Shown here one piece after another: positions 1 to 14,227 of a stretch of DNA of 64,000 nt. Position 1 is the stretch's first letter. Each line of letters starts with the position of its first letter. The notes beneath the pieces are model-generated. The model saw nothing but the letters and a program-made list of their open reading frames with translations, had not been told where the DNA came from and ran no database searches. This stretch comes from Lamellibrachia columna (Eukaryota > Annelida > Polychaeta > Sabellida > Siboglinidae), in assembly GCA_963662155.1 (NCBI GenBank), contig OY759267.1, forward strand, positions 11,655,623 to 11,719,622, in the 5' to 3' direction. Both the position numbers and the translations under genes were made by a program.

Positions 1-262
1 ACACTGATATGACATATATTACTGTTTGCAATGACCAGGGGACGCTCTACATTGACGGCCACATTACATCATTCTTAAAATGCAGAAGTGTCAGACAATG
101 TCGGCGTTTTTCAACAAGCCACCTGATGAAATATGATATAAAATACCGGATCAGTAGGCTATTTACATACTTCTACATTCTTGAGTAATGAATAAACATT
201 AGCAAGTTCTCAGCTTGCTACGTGGTGTTTTCTGAATCCTGTCTACGGGGAGGGCAGCCTTT

Positions 263-338
263 CAAAACACTACGATAGTGTTGTGAACGTAGGCTCAAAA
301 CACTACGGTAGTATTGTCAAGTTAGGTTCAAAACACCC
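263..338. repeat. 33-bp tandem repeat, about 2.3 copies
   Basis: CAAAACACTACGRTAGT recurs at 263 and 296, with a partial third start at 329. Each copy contains a small AACACTACGATAGTGTT-type inverted repeat. Confidence 0.7.
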
Positions 339-1995
339 ACCCATAATATATTTATAATTTACTTTCACAAGGATCATTATTTTGATGTAGCTTCGAGCCA
401 TAAATTGATATGTAATAATAATTATATAAGATTTGAACACCGAATGTCGGGTCTTCCACAGGATCCCACCCACAGCGTACGAATCCAGGACATAAGGACA
501 AAACCCTCTCAATTCATTACAAACCCACCCATTACGATGAAATGGGATGATATGTTGAGCATTCCTCTTTTGACTGGTTACATTATACACTGTACGGTAT
601 TATTAGTTTGTTGGGAGAACAACTTTTCTACTGGAGTTTCCCATTGGGTTTTTCTCTATTAACCTGTTTGTATGATGACAGAAATGCTTACATTTGAAGA
701 AAAAAATGGTGATCTCTTTCTGGTGAACTTTGCTAGGTAACTCATGTCAGTCATATAAACCATTTAGCAATGAATGCCCAGGCATTTGCCCAGACTTGGC
801 TTCCCAACAGTCTGTATTGAACTAGGTCTATTCTCTTCACAAAGGTTAAATTACCATTTAATATGCTGGAAATGCGATGCGACCAATCATTCACTGAACC
901 GCATGCAATGGCGAATCAGTTTTATTGTGGGCTAATCTTGCGATTTGATTATTTCGATCACGACAATGGAGGTAAATCCTGCTATTTTGTGGAATACACA
1001 GACCGTTCGAACGTCGGACGGTATCACGTCATCTAATAAGGTAAGGTGGGGCAACACGCACCTATACAAGAAATTGTTTCCCCCTCTATCTAGCAATAAG
1101 GCTCGAAAATAAGAAATTCGAGATAGCCAGATGAAGCTGCGTATCATCATCATTATCATCATCATCATCATTACAATAAGCAAAACACGCGTTAAGGTAT
1201 TCACATTGAAATTTGAGCTGTACACAGTGGGAGTGTGAACAAACACCACGGGAAACTGAGACAAAAGAATGAAATGCATGCAATAGGCTAATACGATTAT
1301 AATAGTGTTAAGTAGTGATACATGTATCAGTTGTGGGCGATATATGAAAACTATTCGAATAAAGAAATTCTAATATTATTGCAAACGCACAGAGGGTGGC
1401 TTCTTACCCCACCACAGGAACCTCCGCTGGCAAAAAATTCTAAGACTAGGTACGTCAACAATTTCACACACCATTGTAAATAATGAACTAGATCATTCAT
1501 AGCACATAGACGATATTTACCTAAATTATTATTTCCAGCATACGATTTCCCTTTAATGGGGGCTCCCTGTCCTACCCTACCCCCGCATTGCACATCTTCG
1601 GGGTCACGTGACACGGGGGGGAGGGGAAGGATATACCTGTGTTATCAGTTAACGCATAAGTGCGCATAAGGTTATTGTGATAACGAATCGTAATCTGTAC
1701 ATGTTGCTTGTCGGCTAGCCTCGGGTTGTGTCGCGTCTACAGTTCAAGATAAACTATTTGATTCGGTCGGTACAACGCAGCTGCCTTTAGTTGACGATGT
1801 TAGAGAGATAGATAGATATATATAATTATATTATATAAGATAGTTGTACAAAATCAAACGCCTGACCAACATAGTATTGGGGAAATACCGGCGAAGACGG
1901 AAGCGCATGAATGAGTCTCCGACTGTTGTAGATAAGCATTCATGGGTCGTGGCGGAAATGGACAGATTACCGTCAGCTATCTAATAGTATCTATA
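339..1995. other. No gene recognised; AT-rich spacer
   Basis: Short ORFs on both strands have no recognisable domain. The only structured parts are an (ATC)n-like microsatellite at 1144-1172 and a short GATA/TA-rich run at 1806-1840. Confidence 0.6.
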
Positions 1996-2206
1996 CAGGG
2001 GCGGATCTACGCTTGTTGGTGGGGGGCGGTCTCAGTCAGTCGTAGTCATGTCGTTCTACTTACGAACCGGGGGGGGGGGGGGGACACGTGTCGTTCTACT
2101 TACAGAAGGGTTAATATTAGCCGGCTGCTAATACTTCAGTCTTTACATTGACTAGTCTACGACCCCCATGACCTAGGGGGGTCTTAAGACCCCTCCTGGA
2201 TCCGCT
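1996..2206. mobile_element. Short hAT-type MITE candidate
   Basis: The left end CAGGGGCGGATC and right end GGATCCGCTG are inverted and match the termini of the hAT element at 18493-21283. Inside lie long G runs (15 Gs at 2069-2083) between two copies of TGTCGTTCTACTTAC. The flanking 8-mers agree at only five positions (nnnCTATA). Confidence 0.5.
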
Positions 2207-2584
2207 GCTGCTATAGCTCATAGTGGTCTGCGTGCGATTACACAGGTCTATGGTCCCCATTGTGTGGATGGACTGCTCTGAAGGTGTATATTTTAGTCAT
2301 AATGCAGTAACTATACCCCTGGTTGTCAGCCGTAACATTATGCCCGGCATACGTTTTTGAATGCAACTGTCGCATATAGTCGAGTCGTCAGTGTGCGCGG
2401 AAACCGCGACTACGACTCCCGCTAAGACTCAAATCTAGCCTGCGACCGGGAGTTTTATCCTATTAAAACATTTTATTGTGAACCCGATTAGTCGCCAGTG
2501 AACGCGGGGGTTGGCAACTCAAAGCCCAGTCACAAATGAGAGCACTGTGGTATTGCAACTTCATAGGGTAATCACATTTTTGGT

Positions 2585-2800
2585 TGATTAGGAGAAATAT
2601 AACATACAAGGACAAAATGCTAATTACACCTCTGTATAAAGCAATAATTAGACCTTTAGAATAATGTATACAAGCTTGGATACCTTATCGTAAGAAGGAT
2701 ATAGATACGCTTGAACGAATACATAGGAGAGCAACTAAAATGATTCCAGAACTGGAACCTTAGTTATGAAGAACGCCTAAAAGAATGTGTCTCTGAGTTT
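2585..2800 (+). mobile_element. CR1-like LINE fragment (RT C-terminus)
   Basis: Translates as YKDKMLITPLYKAIIRPLE, then QAWIPYRKKDIDTLERIHRR and ATKMIPEL, closely matching the same stretch of the LINE at 54935-56428 but on the opposite strand. It has an in-frame TAA and a shift after PEL. It ends at 2800, where the Ty3 fragment begins. Confidence 0.85.
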
Positions 2801-2802
2801 AC

Positions 2803-3475
2803 AGTGTCAATGAAAAACTCGCCACTAATGTCAGCGTTCATGCCTGGCCAGAATATTGTCATGCGTGCTCGTGAACGGCACTTTTTGACACCGAAGTGAC
2901 CTTCGTGTATTCGCGTCAGCATTTCTTGGCGCATCGTCTTCGGGACGACAATGCAGTCGTCTTTGAATATCATTCCATCAGCATACATCAGTTCATCTCT
3001 GTGGTTTCAGTGGTCTAGGATAGTCATTGGGCACTCCTTGCGCTGGCTTGGCCGCCCTATTAGTATGTCATGCTTCAGCACTTGCATGCTTTGGTCGTTA
3101 CATGTGCGCCTTTGGATTTCCGCCGTACATGTATTGGCGGAATCGCTCGCAGTCGTGTATGATGGCTAGCATCTCACGCTCGATAGTTGCCCAATTCTGC
3201 TTGGACCTATCTAGCGCCCTCGACATGTACTCGACTGGTCGGCCTTCTAGCATGAGTGTGGCACTGGTGGCCTTCTCTGAAGCGTCGACCTGGAGTGTGA
3301 GTTCCTTCTTTGGGTCATAGAAGGCTAACACCGGAGATCGGGTGATAATATCCTTCATATTGATGAATGCCGTTTCCTGATGCGTGTCCCACATAAACTC
3401 TGAGTCAACACCAAGGTTATGGCGGGTTGCCGACAGTCGAGTTGTCAATGTGCGCGGCAATCGTCGTAAGAAGTC
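2803..3475 (-). mobile_element. Ty3/gypsy pol fragment (RNase H to integrase zinc domain)
   Basis: Minus-strand frames from 3460 give RT-connection and RNase H sequence (FMWDTHQETAFINMKDII, LTLQVDASEKATSATLML, WATIEREMLAIIHDCERF). After a gap comes the integrase H2C2 region (EMLTRIHEGHFGVKKCRSRA, TIFWPGM). The part between is internally deleted. No LTRs were seen; upstream RT and downstream integrase core are missing. Confidence 0.85.
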
Positions 3476-3687
3476 GTGTATTGTCCGACCACCGGAAACA
3501 GCTATTATTACAAATGGACTGCCACAAACGGTTGCATCTTAACTAGTGGTGTAGTGTGTGGAGGCTTTTATAAAAAAAGTGTTAACTTAATGCTCATGTA
3601 ATGCCCGACATAAACTGGCGACTGGTTTGCCGTTTTGTCAATGCAACTTGCTCAACGCAACTGTCGCAGTGTGCGAGGAAACCGCGA

Positions 3688-3748
3688 CTACGACCCCCGA
3701 TCACCGACTCGTTAAAACTCAAACCGAGTCGGTGATCGGGAGTCGTAG
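3688..3748. repeat. 24-bp stem hairpin, one mismatch
   Basis: The left arm (3688-3711) begins CTACGACCCCCGATCACC; the right arm (3725-3748) is its reverse complement with one mismatch; a 13-base loop separates them. It lies in a GC-rich repeat also present at about 2330-2470, where the hairpin is degraded. Confidence 0.9.
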
Positions 3749-3869
3749 AACCATACACATGCTGACTGAACTGTTGTAAATATTCAGTAATTCTGCTATC
3801 AATGCACGATACATATCCAGTCATGTGCATACAGAGCTCAGGTTCGTGAAGATATAGGCGCCACAACTA

Positions 3870-5640
3870 GAGCAACTGGACGAATGTGTGCTTACTTTGA
3901 ACATCAAGAAGATCGAACCGCGAATGCTTTAGTTCTGGGTTCATAACAAATCTCCACGTTATGTATGATTACATTTCGACGACATAGCCTTAACTGGCAT
4001 AAATATTTAGTGTTTTAACAGTGCTCGGAATAATGTGTCTGTGAGGTTTCCATCTTCAGAAATGAACCGATTGCCTCTTCCATTTCCACTAGCGCTGGTT
4101 ATTTAGTAGCATTCGGATACGTTAATAAAAAACCGATTTGAACGTTCAGAAATGAACGCATAGCCCCGGCTCCCTCTCATTAGTGGTGTGTGTTTGTGTG
4201 ATTTGTTTCACTGTGCTTGCGTTGCCTCGACGAGAGCATAAGGTTCACCAGCCTGGTGCATCCTCGCCAACGAGGGGTTATGTTAGTAGTACTACACTAG
4301 CCATTTCAGGTAAACCTGCTGAAACGTGGAACTTTCTGTTTTTCTCACGCCATGTGTAAATGTAGGCTGAATCATTTGTACGTCCCACTTCCTGTCTTGG
4401 TCTTTGGTCTTGGTCTTTGGTCTTGGTATTTCTACTTGGTTGGAGCTATATGTGCGAGTTGGGTGGTTTGGGTGGACCAATACTGCAAGCCACCCAAGGG
4501 TGCGGCTGCATGGCATGCAAGGGTACTACCATCCTGCCCCACCCCAACATCAGCTTATGCAGGTCTATTACAGTTCTTCTTGAAAACAGTTTACTGCAAC
4601 ATCACGACTAGCTATTGCTAGGTCAGCCTGGGCAAATTGTAGCCATAGCCAAGCTGATGTTTCAAAATGTGTAATCTTTCAAAAAAAAAACGTTTTAGAA
4701 AGTGCTAGACACTCTCCAGTTAGAAATACCTGACCGTCTAAATCCCCAACTTATGCCAACATAAAAAATATGCGCATTTGTCCAAAACACTATCATTCCA
4801 CATGGCTACCAAGTCAATATTATAATAATTATTATTATTGGTGTTAAATCGTGTCATGTACGCGTGTGAGTCTTACGCACCGCAGATAATTCACATTCAC
4901 AATAATTATATTATCATGTAACTGAAGCTTCACCGATATATTCCCGTGTTGCATACATTCACAATAATTCTATTATCGAGGAACTGTACAATAGAACGCA
5001 TACATTCACAATCGATGTATAACCAGTTGTGTTATTCCTGATGTAGGTCTACTTTTTAACAAAACTAAAGACTTTTTAACAAAACTAAAGACAGCCAAAC
5101 AAAGTTTTGGAGAGATCTGGTATTTCATTTCAACTTACTGTGCAAACACTTGTATATGTTGTTTATTTCGGGAGGTGTGTGTTGTGAACGTAGTTATTTG
5201 TATACACTTGTTGAGTATTACTTCTGTTTGTTCATGTCGGTGTTGGCGCGTTGCCTAGTCGGGAGTGGATGACGCGACTTCATGTTGCCTCTTGTGGAGG
5301 GAAGTTTGCGGTCTACTATAAGTGTTTACTTCGGAATCTACTCGAAGGCCACTTTTAGTTCGGCCTAAGACTGGTGGCCAGTACTTAACACACATTTCAA
5401 ATAACAACACGTGTTATGCAGTAAATGCTCCTTCAATTACCTATGTTACTGCACTAAACGTAAATAATTAATTGTGTCATTTGTGATTTTATCCGATTTC
5501 CGTTTGCGTAGAAGATATTTGAGCTAAAATGTCTTATTTTACTACATTGTACAAGGTTGCGTTTATATAGCTAGATATAGCTAAAACAGTAACCAACATT
5601 TAGGCCCTATATTATAAACCGGACATTAACAAACACACGC
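3870..5640. other. No gene recognised
   Basis: Low-complexity TCTTGGTCTTTGG repeats at 4396-4432, a perfect 20-bp tandem duplication (GACTTTTTAACAAAACTAAA) at about 5049-5090, and ATTCACAATAATT motifs at 4893-5010. No coding signal was found. Confidence 0.6.
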
Positions 5641-5644
5641 TTGA

Positions 5645-5740
5645 CGGGTGCATTGTGGTGCTGTAGGTTGGTGGTTAGTGCCGGACTGTCAGTCGAGACG
5701 ACCGGCTTCGATTCCACCTATTGCCGTTTCAAAACATGGA
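5645..5740 (+). mobile_element. tRNA-derived SINE head candidate
   Basis: GGTTGGTGGTTAGTGCCGG resembles a Pol III A box, and GGCTTCGATTCC, about 40 bases later, resembles a B box. Spacing fits a tRNA-like promoter but the cloverleaf is imperfect, so this is a SINE head rather than a tRNA gene. The tail was not defined. Confidence 0.5.
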
Positions 5741-6026
5741 TAATTTTATTCATCCCACTTTGTCTGTGTCTCTCGGAAGACACAGTTCAGTCGTTGATCC
5801 CTTCTACCTGGTGTCTATGGCTCTGTGTCAGGGGGAAGTAAAATATCTCACACGGGGTGAAAGTGTAACCTGTTGTGAACTCACATAATGGTGGTCTCTA
5901 TCTCTAACCCACTGATTCTAGCTCCCGCGGCCGCAGCTGCTTCGCGGTCGGGTGCGCGTGAGAGGTGACGAGCAGACAGTGTGGACAGCAGTAATATCGT
6001 ATTTTACAGGCAAGTGTTATACGATA

Positions 6027-6632
6027 GGCAAAGGAGCATGACAAGTGGAGGGAGAAGGCTGCCGGTAGGGAGAGGTGGAAATGGATAACAAAGGAGCATG
6101 ACAAGTGGAGGGAGAAGGCTGCCGGTAGGGAGAGGTGGAAAGGGATAACAGAGGAGCATGACAAGTGGAGGGAGAAGGCTGCCGGTAGGGAGAAGTGGAA
6201 AGGGATAACAGAGGAGCATGACAAGTGGAGGGAGAAGGCTGCCGGTAGGGAGAGGTGGAAAGGGATAACAGAGGAGCATGACAAGTGGAGGGAGAAGGCT
6301 GCCGGTAGGGAGAGGTGGAAAGGGATAACAGAGGAGCATGACAAGTGGAGGGAGAAGGCTGCCGGTAGGGAGAGGTGGAAAGGGATAACAGAGGAGCATG
6401 ACAAGTGGAGGGAGAAGGCTGCCGGTAGGGAGAGGTGGAAAGGGATAACAGAGGAGCATGACAAGTGGAGGGAGAAGGCTGCCGGTAGTGAGAGGTGGAA
6501 AGGGATAACAGAGGAGCATGACAAGTGGAGGGAGAAAGCTGCCGGTATGGAGAGGTGGAAAGGGATAACAGAGGAGCATGACAAGTGGAGGGAGAAGGCT
6601 GCCGGTAGGGAGAGGTGGAAAGGGACAACAGT
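6027..6632. repeat. 60-bp minisatellite, about 10 copies
   Basis: Unit GGAGCATGACAAGTGGAGGG plus 40 more bases, repeated with a strict 60-base period and very few substitutions. As 60 is divisible by three, three long minus-strand ORFs appear; all are repeat artefacts. Confidence 0.97.
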
Positions 6633-6944
6633 CGGGGCGGTGCAGAGTACATGACCTGGCTTCACCTCTTTATAAATGGAGCAACGAAGAAGAACACAAC
6701 TTGTATGCGTAGCCCTATGTTTTGCCAAAGACCTCTTTATCTCTTACATATATGCAGACGCAGTGTTAGATATAAATGTGATGATTGAATGGCTGTTGTC
6801 CGAGGGGTGTAGGACAATGAGTGAACTGATAATGTCTTGGCTAGTCAGAAGTATTGCGAGATATCATTATCATCTACGACAATGTCATTATATAATGTAA
6901 TAATATCATGTGGGTTATAGATTCGCACCCATAATTGAGTATTT

Positions 6945-8520
<1,576 letters not shown>

Positions 8521-8819
8521 AGTTAGGTTACGTGCCTCTTTGTAGTTTGTGTAGACTTCTACATTTCCAGTGTGTTCATATACCCCCACACCATCTGCTT
8601 ATGATTTTTTTCTAATAGCCTCTTGAGACTAGACAAGTGTTTCTTTCTGGACCTTTCCCTTGTTTTTCACACATGAATGTTGATGTCTCATACGAAAGAC
8701 ACATTTTCAGTTTTCCAGTCGATATAATTCGTATTATATAACGATCGACTGACATAATACATAAGGTATTGTGTATATATTACAGTTACGAACGAATCGG
8801 GATTTTGAATTAGTCTATA

Positions 8820-9320
8820 TCAAGAACGCGGGCCCAGCGGAGGTATATTGTAACGCAGCCGCTAGTGTGTGAATCAAATTTAAAAAGGCGACCATACGCC
8901 AAACGAGATTACACTGTTGCAAGCTCATTAAAGTAGAACGGTTACTACACACGTCGGAAGCCACGGCCTACGCATTGACTGTCAGTACGCCGCTCAAGTC
9001 AACACTACAAGCGCTGCACGCGATGATTACGACATTGTTAGATGTGGCGAAGGTATGCGCGTACAACATATCGTTTCGATCGGCCTACCTGTCGACGGGG
9101 CGAGGCACAGTATCAGGATCCACGTCGCCGTCAGAGATGCCATCTTCGCGATGCTAGCCGGCGAGAGAGCGGCACAACGAATGAGTGTACGCGAGGTCGG
9201 CGTTGATAGACCCCACTCCCAAAGTTGCGCTCTTAACTTGACCTAATTCTCGCTAGTGGCGCGCGCGCAGGGCAGTGACGTCGCAGGTCGTGGCGGCGCC
9301 ACGCTCGGCTGGTGATACGG
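8820..9320. other. CpG-rich block without recognised gene
   Basis: About 500 bp visibly richer in G+C and CpG than the flanks, with many CGCG, GCGC and ACGT words. Two overlapping short + ORFs (8975-9157, 9055-9246) have no recognised domain. Could be a promoter/CpG island or part of an unknown element. Confidence 0.4.
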
Positions 9321-9669
9321 GGACATGCCGCAAATGCCAATCGGTCTTACGTAGTTATACTCCAAACAGCTGTACGCAAAGGGCCAGCGTAGGAGATAGA
9401 TCAGCAGTTTTGTGAGTCCACGACAGGTTAAGCATTTACCCCCTGTGTGGGACATGTTACTTCCCCTGGCATTGACACCTGCCGAGGTAGTAGAGGTTTA
9501 GTGTCTCACTCGAAAACACATACAATTATCGAACTTCCAATGCTTGGACGAGTCAGCAAGTTGTAGGCCTATCCAATTTGTATTTGTCACCTGTAAGGGT
9601 TCGAACTCGGTACTTGCTGATGACGAGGCGAACACTGTTCTAGTACATGTGTTCTCTGTTATCCTGCAC

Positions 9670-12188
9670 AAATTTGGCACTAAGAAATTTCAATGCAAAG
9701 ATTGGATCGGACAACCAAGGATATGAAAATGTAATGGGGGTTCATGGGCTGGGTGTGGTGAATGACAATGGGGAGCGGTTTGTGAATGCCTGTGCAATAA
9801 AAAACATTGTGATTGGGGGAAGCGTGTTCACACACAAAAGAATACGTAAGGCGACGTGGGCATCTCCTGACCAAGTCACTGAAAATCAGATAGACCACAT
9901 CGGCATAAACAAAATGTTTAGAAGATTGCTACAAGACGTGGGTGTGAAGAGAGGCGCTGACGTTGCGTCTGATCACCACCTTGTAACAGCCAGGCTAAAA
10001 CTCAAGCTAAGAAGAAATGGAGTAGAACAAGAAAGACGAAAGGCAAGATATAATGTGGATTTCCTGAAGGATCCAAGCACAGCAGAAGAATATAAAGTCG
10101 CATTAGCTAATAGATTCAATGTCCTGCAAGAACTGTATGATGAAGATGAGGGAGTATACATCAACAGCCAATGGAGTCACATCAAGGATGCAGTAAACAC
10201 CACATGCGAAGAGATAATTGGCAGAAGGAAACCCCAACAGAAAGACTGGATTTCAGTAGAAATAATGAGGAAAATACAGACCAGAAGAGACAAGAAGGAA
10301 GCAGTCAACAGCAGCCACACAAGGGCGGCAAAGGTAACAGCTCAGAAAGAGCACACAGCAGCAAATAGAGAGGTGAAGAAAAGTGTCAAAACAGACAAAA
10401 GGAACTTCGTGGAGGGACTTGCACAAGAGGCAGAAAAGGCAGCAGGAACATGAAGCAACAGTATGATACAACAAGGAAGTTAGCTGGAAAGTTTAAGAAA
10501 TCAGAGCGGCCAATCAGAGACAAAAATGGGAGCGTCCTGATGGGGGCAGACAAACAGCGTAACAGATGGGCAGAGCATTTTGAAGAGCTGCTCAACAGAC
10601 CAGCACCGTAGAATCAACCAGACATCCAACCAGCTGAGACAGATCTCCCAATAGACTGTAATAAACCCACTAGAGAAGAGATAAAAAAGGCAATCGCACA
10701 TATGAGAAATGGGAAAGTAGCAGGCCCTAATGGTATCCCTGCAGAAGCACTAAAGGCATATGTAAATACTTCAGTAGAAATGCTGTACTGTCTTTTTGAG
10801 GAGATCTGGGAAAAAGAAGAAATTCCAGCAGAATGGAAAGAAGGTTACCTTATCAAGATTCCCAAGAAAGGAGACCTGAGCCGCTGTGATAACTACAGAG
10901 GAATCACGTTGTTGTCAGTACCTGGGAAAATTCTAAACAGAATAATCCTAGAGAGAATGAAAGGCAAAGTGGACCAAACTTTGCGTGAACAGCAAGCAGT
11001 CTTCAGGCAGGACAGATCGTGTACTGACCAGATTGCAACACTTCGAATCATAGTGGAACAATCCATCGAACGGAACTCATCCCTATACATCAACTTTGTT
11101 GATTATGAGAAAGCCTTTGACTGTGTGGACAGGGAGACACTCTGGAAAGTGCTAAGACACTACGGGGTGCCCAAGAAACTAGTCAACATGATCAAAAACT
11201 CCTATGAAGGAATGTCATGCAGAGTCATTCATGAAGGTCAACTTATAAAGAACTTTGAGGTTAGGACGGGGGTGAGACAGGGACGCTTACTGTCACCATT
11301 CCTCTTCATTCTAGTAATAGACTGGGTCATGAAAACAGCAACCAAAGAGAAACGAAATGGAATCCAGTGGACGATGCTGACCCAACTTGATGACCTGGAC
11401 TTTGCGGATGACCTTGCACTCCTGTCTCACAGCCATAGGCAGATGCAGGACGAAACAACATAATTGGCATTGATTTCAGAGCAGGTTGGGTTGAAAATCA
11501 ACAAAAGGAAAACAAAGATCCTGAGAACAAATGCTACTTGCGAAACACCAATCATGCTTGAGGGAGAGACACTGGAAGAGGTTAAAGATTTCAGACATCT
11601 AGGCAGCATAGTGGATATGCATGGAGGGACAGAGGCTGATGTAAAGAAAAGGATCAGCAAAGCAAGGGTAGCTTTCCACCTGTTGAGAAATGTGTGGAAG
11701 TCAAAGGTAATTGGAGAAACCACAAAATACGCTTGTTTAACACAAATGTAAAGTCCGTGTTGCTGTACGGAGCGGAAATGTGGCGAATAAACAAGACCAC
11801 ACTGATAAGGATCCAGACATTTGTCAACCATTGCCTGCGAAGAATTCTGCGAATACACTGGATGGACAGGGTGAGCACAAAGACCTATAGATAGAACACA
11901 CCAAGCCCAAATAGAGATAGAGATCCTTAAGAGGAGATGGGGTTGGCTTGGCCACACCTTGAGAAAGCCAAGCACAAACATAACCAGACAGGTCCTGACG
12001 TGGAACCCCCAAGGCAAGAGAAAGAGGGGGAGACCAAAAAACACCTGGCGGCGTGACCTCGAGGCAGACATCAAGCAAACAAGGAATGGCTGGCAACAAC
12101 TGGAGAGGATTGCCCAAGACAGGAGGCGCTGGAGAAATGTTGTGGATGGCCTATACTCCAGGAGGAGTTAAGGGCCTAAGTAAGTAAG
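9670..12188 (+). mobile_element. RTE-like LINE, 5'-truncated, ending in (TAAG)n
   Basis: Begins inside the APE-type endonuclease (FNAKIGSDN) and keeps ENQIDHIG and the catalytic SDHH motif (about 9970). It then enters the RT with KVAGPNGIPAEAL, DNYRGITLLSV, INFVDYEKAFDCVD, the finger motif GVRQGRLLSPF and the active site DFADDLALLS (about 11395). The 3' end encodes [13 protein letters not shown] and [12 protein letters not shown], followed by a stop and a GCCTAAGTAAGTAAG tail. Lesions: frameshift near 10450, TAG near 10608, TAA at 11461, frameshift near 11710 and a stop near 11890. The family produces the 'craniofacial development protein 2-like' database names; the RTE assignment is by architecture. 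Confidence 0.88.
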
Positions 12189-13950
12189 CTAGGATTGAGC
12201 CCTGTGGTATGCTAGTTGTTATTGGTAACATGTTTGATTTTATATGATCAATTTCAGTATATTGTTTACGATTATTTAGGTAGCAAATGAATAAGTTCAG
12301 ATGTGTACCATTTATACCATAATATTTTAATTTGTCAATTAAAATTAAATGATCAATGGTATCAAAGGCTTTAGAAAGGTCTAAATATATGATTATGGGT
12401 ATTTCATCATGATCCATTTGGGTTATAATCCTATCTATTAATTCCAGTGCAGCATATTCCGTTGAATGCTTGGGTCGAAAACCATATTGATGGTCAAAGA
12501 AAAGTTTGGAGTCTTAAATAAGATGACAATTGATCCAAAAAAAAGTTTCTAGTACTTTTGAGATAGCTGGTAGAAGAGATATGGATCTATAATTATAAAA
12601 TATTGTTGGCTCACCTTTTTTTTATTGGAATTACTTTAGCAATTTTTTTATTTATCAGGGAATACTGTGGTTGATACCTGGTTTGTTAATATGTTAAAGA
12701 TTTAGTTAGTGCAGGTTCAATTAATTTTAGTAGTTTGGTGAAAAACCATCAAATCTACAACTATTTTTGTTGGGTAGATTATTTATTATTCTCTTTCAAG
12801 TACATTCTTAAATTTTTTTATTATGTAAAAAGAGTTTACTTTTTATCATGGAAACCTTTGTATTTAATATTGTTTGCCAGATGATTCCCCATATTAGTAA
12901 AAAATGCATTAAATTTCTTTGTAATTTCCAATTTATCTATCATAATAGAATTTGATTCTTTAAAATATGTAGGGAATGATTTGTTAGTTTTACTTTTAGA
13001 CAGGATTTCATTTATAGTTTTCCAAGTATTTGTATGTCAGATTTGAATTGATTAAAACATGTTTCAAAATATGGTTGCTTTGCTATACGAAAGCTCCTTT
13101 TCAATATAACAGTGTATAATATAACATTTTATGTTTTTAGATTAATCAGTAACATTTCGTATTCTGAAGAATCGGGATTTGTTAATTTTTTCATTGTTTG
13201 TAAAGTTTATCTCTGGGTCATATTGAGGCTAGCAAACTTTGAGTTATCCATGTAGACTTTTATGTTTATATTTATTAAATTTCAGTAATTTACTCATCAT
13301 ATATTTATTTTTAGCTTGATTGATTTCATCGAGGATAATGTTATAGTTATGGTTTGTGTCAGCCATTGGACTTATGTCTAGTTTCTCATATATTTCAGAA
13401 GAGATTAAATAATTTTTGACTTTTAACATTCCTTTTTTGTTTTGAATAATCATTTCTATGAATTTTGTAGGATGTTCTTTTTTATTTTTATTAATACTCC
13501 TTTAAATTACAACATAAATTATCAATTAGTGTGCCATTACAGGTTGTAAACCTGGTAGGAAGAGTGATTTGGGGGAAGAGACTAAATGAAGTTAACTGCT
13601 ACAATGTTCTTGCTCATTTATTTGTAGTATATTTATGTTATAGTCCCCTGCTAGAATAAGATTATTTTTTTGATGATTTTGCATAGATGATAAATTATGA
13701 CCATTGTAAATTCATTTAGAAATTCATTATAGCTTCCATTTGATGGCCTTGGAGGTCAGTAAATTTCCTAGAGTGATCATCTATGGTAAGCCTCCTCCAT
13801 TTACTTGCATTATTTGTCCCTCCCAATGTTTACACGGGTTTAATTTCATGTTTAATTCATAATTAAATTGTTGATATGCATTATGTTATTAATCCACCTT
13901 TATTGCTGCAGCTTTTTCCTTGGGATATACAGATTGTAAGATGATTACAT
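12189..13950 (-). mobile_element. Second LINE, degraded, abutting the RTE-like tail
   Basis: Minus-strand translation gives QYGFRPKHSTEYAALELIDR, then IYLDLSKAFDTIDHLILIDK, KYYGINGTHLNLF and IPQGSILAY, the order of RT domains of a jockey/CR1-type LINE. Further upstream (13244-13453) ADTNHNYNIILDEINQAK is the endonuclease-RT linker. Region 13500-13950 is AT-rich and much decayed. The RT ends at GSILAY, exactly where the TAAG tail of the RTE-like copy begins. Inference: the RTE-like element inserted into this one, or removed its 3' half. Confidence 0.7.
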
Positions 13951-13963
13951 GATAAATATTGTT

Positions 13964-14227
13964 TTAAATCAAGATGGATTGTGAATACCAAAAATAGTTG
14001 TGATAATTGTGGCCATGGATTTCAAAAGGCTGCCTGAACTTCACTGATTGCATTTCACAGATAAGTTTAGCATAGGTGAGCACAGAAACACTACCTGGGG
14101 TGGGCTGGTCATTCAGGCAGGCAGGAATGGAAAGGCCTTCTACAATAACATGTCCATTGTTGTTAGGGAGATAAGTTGACTGGCCTTGTACCACAGTCAG
14201 AATCCATCCGCCATTACATGTTGGCAT
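13964..14227 (-). CDS. Unrecognised 87-residue ORF, probably part of an element
   Basis: Coding-like composition with GHVIVEGLSIPACLNDQPTP and GSVSVLTYAKLICEMQ. I do not recognise the family. It lies just beyond the decayed LINE on the same strand. A 30-bp stretch from its start (CCTTGTACCACAGTCAGAAT...) is repeated at 14741-14770, so the locus has been rearranged. Confidence 0.3.
   Translation of the reverse strand: MPTCNGGWILTVVQGQSTYLPNNNGHVIVEGLSIPACLNDQPTPGSVSVLTYAKLICEMQSVKFRQPFEIHGHNYHNYFWYSQSILI

Noticed and set aside
5645..5740. A functional tRNA gene
   Set aside because: A and B boxes are present but stems do not pair well and no terminator run follows at the right distance.
6027..6632. 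CRISPR-like array
   Set aside because: Units are contiguous 60-mers with no unique spacers, in a eukaryotic repeat-rich setting.
6004..6728. Three long minus-strand ORFs (190-274 residues) of a repetitive protein
   Set aside because: They are the three frames of a 60-bp minisatellite; no unique coding sequence or start context.
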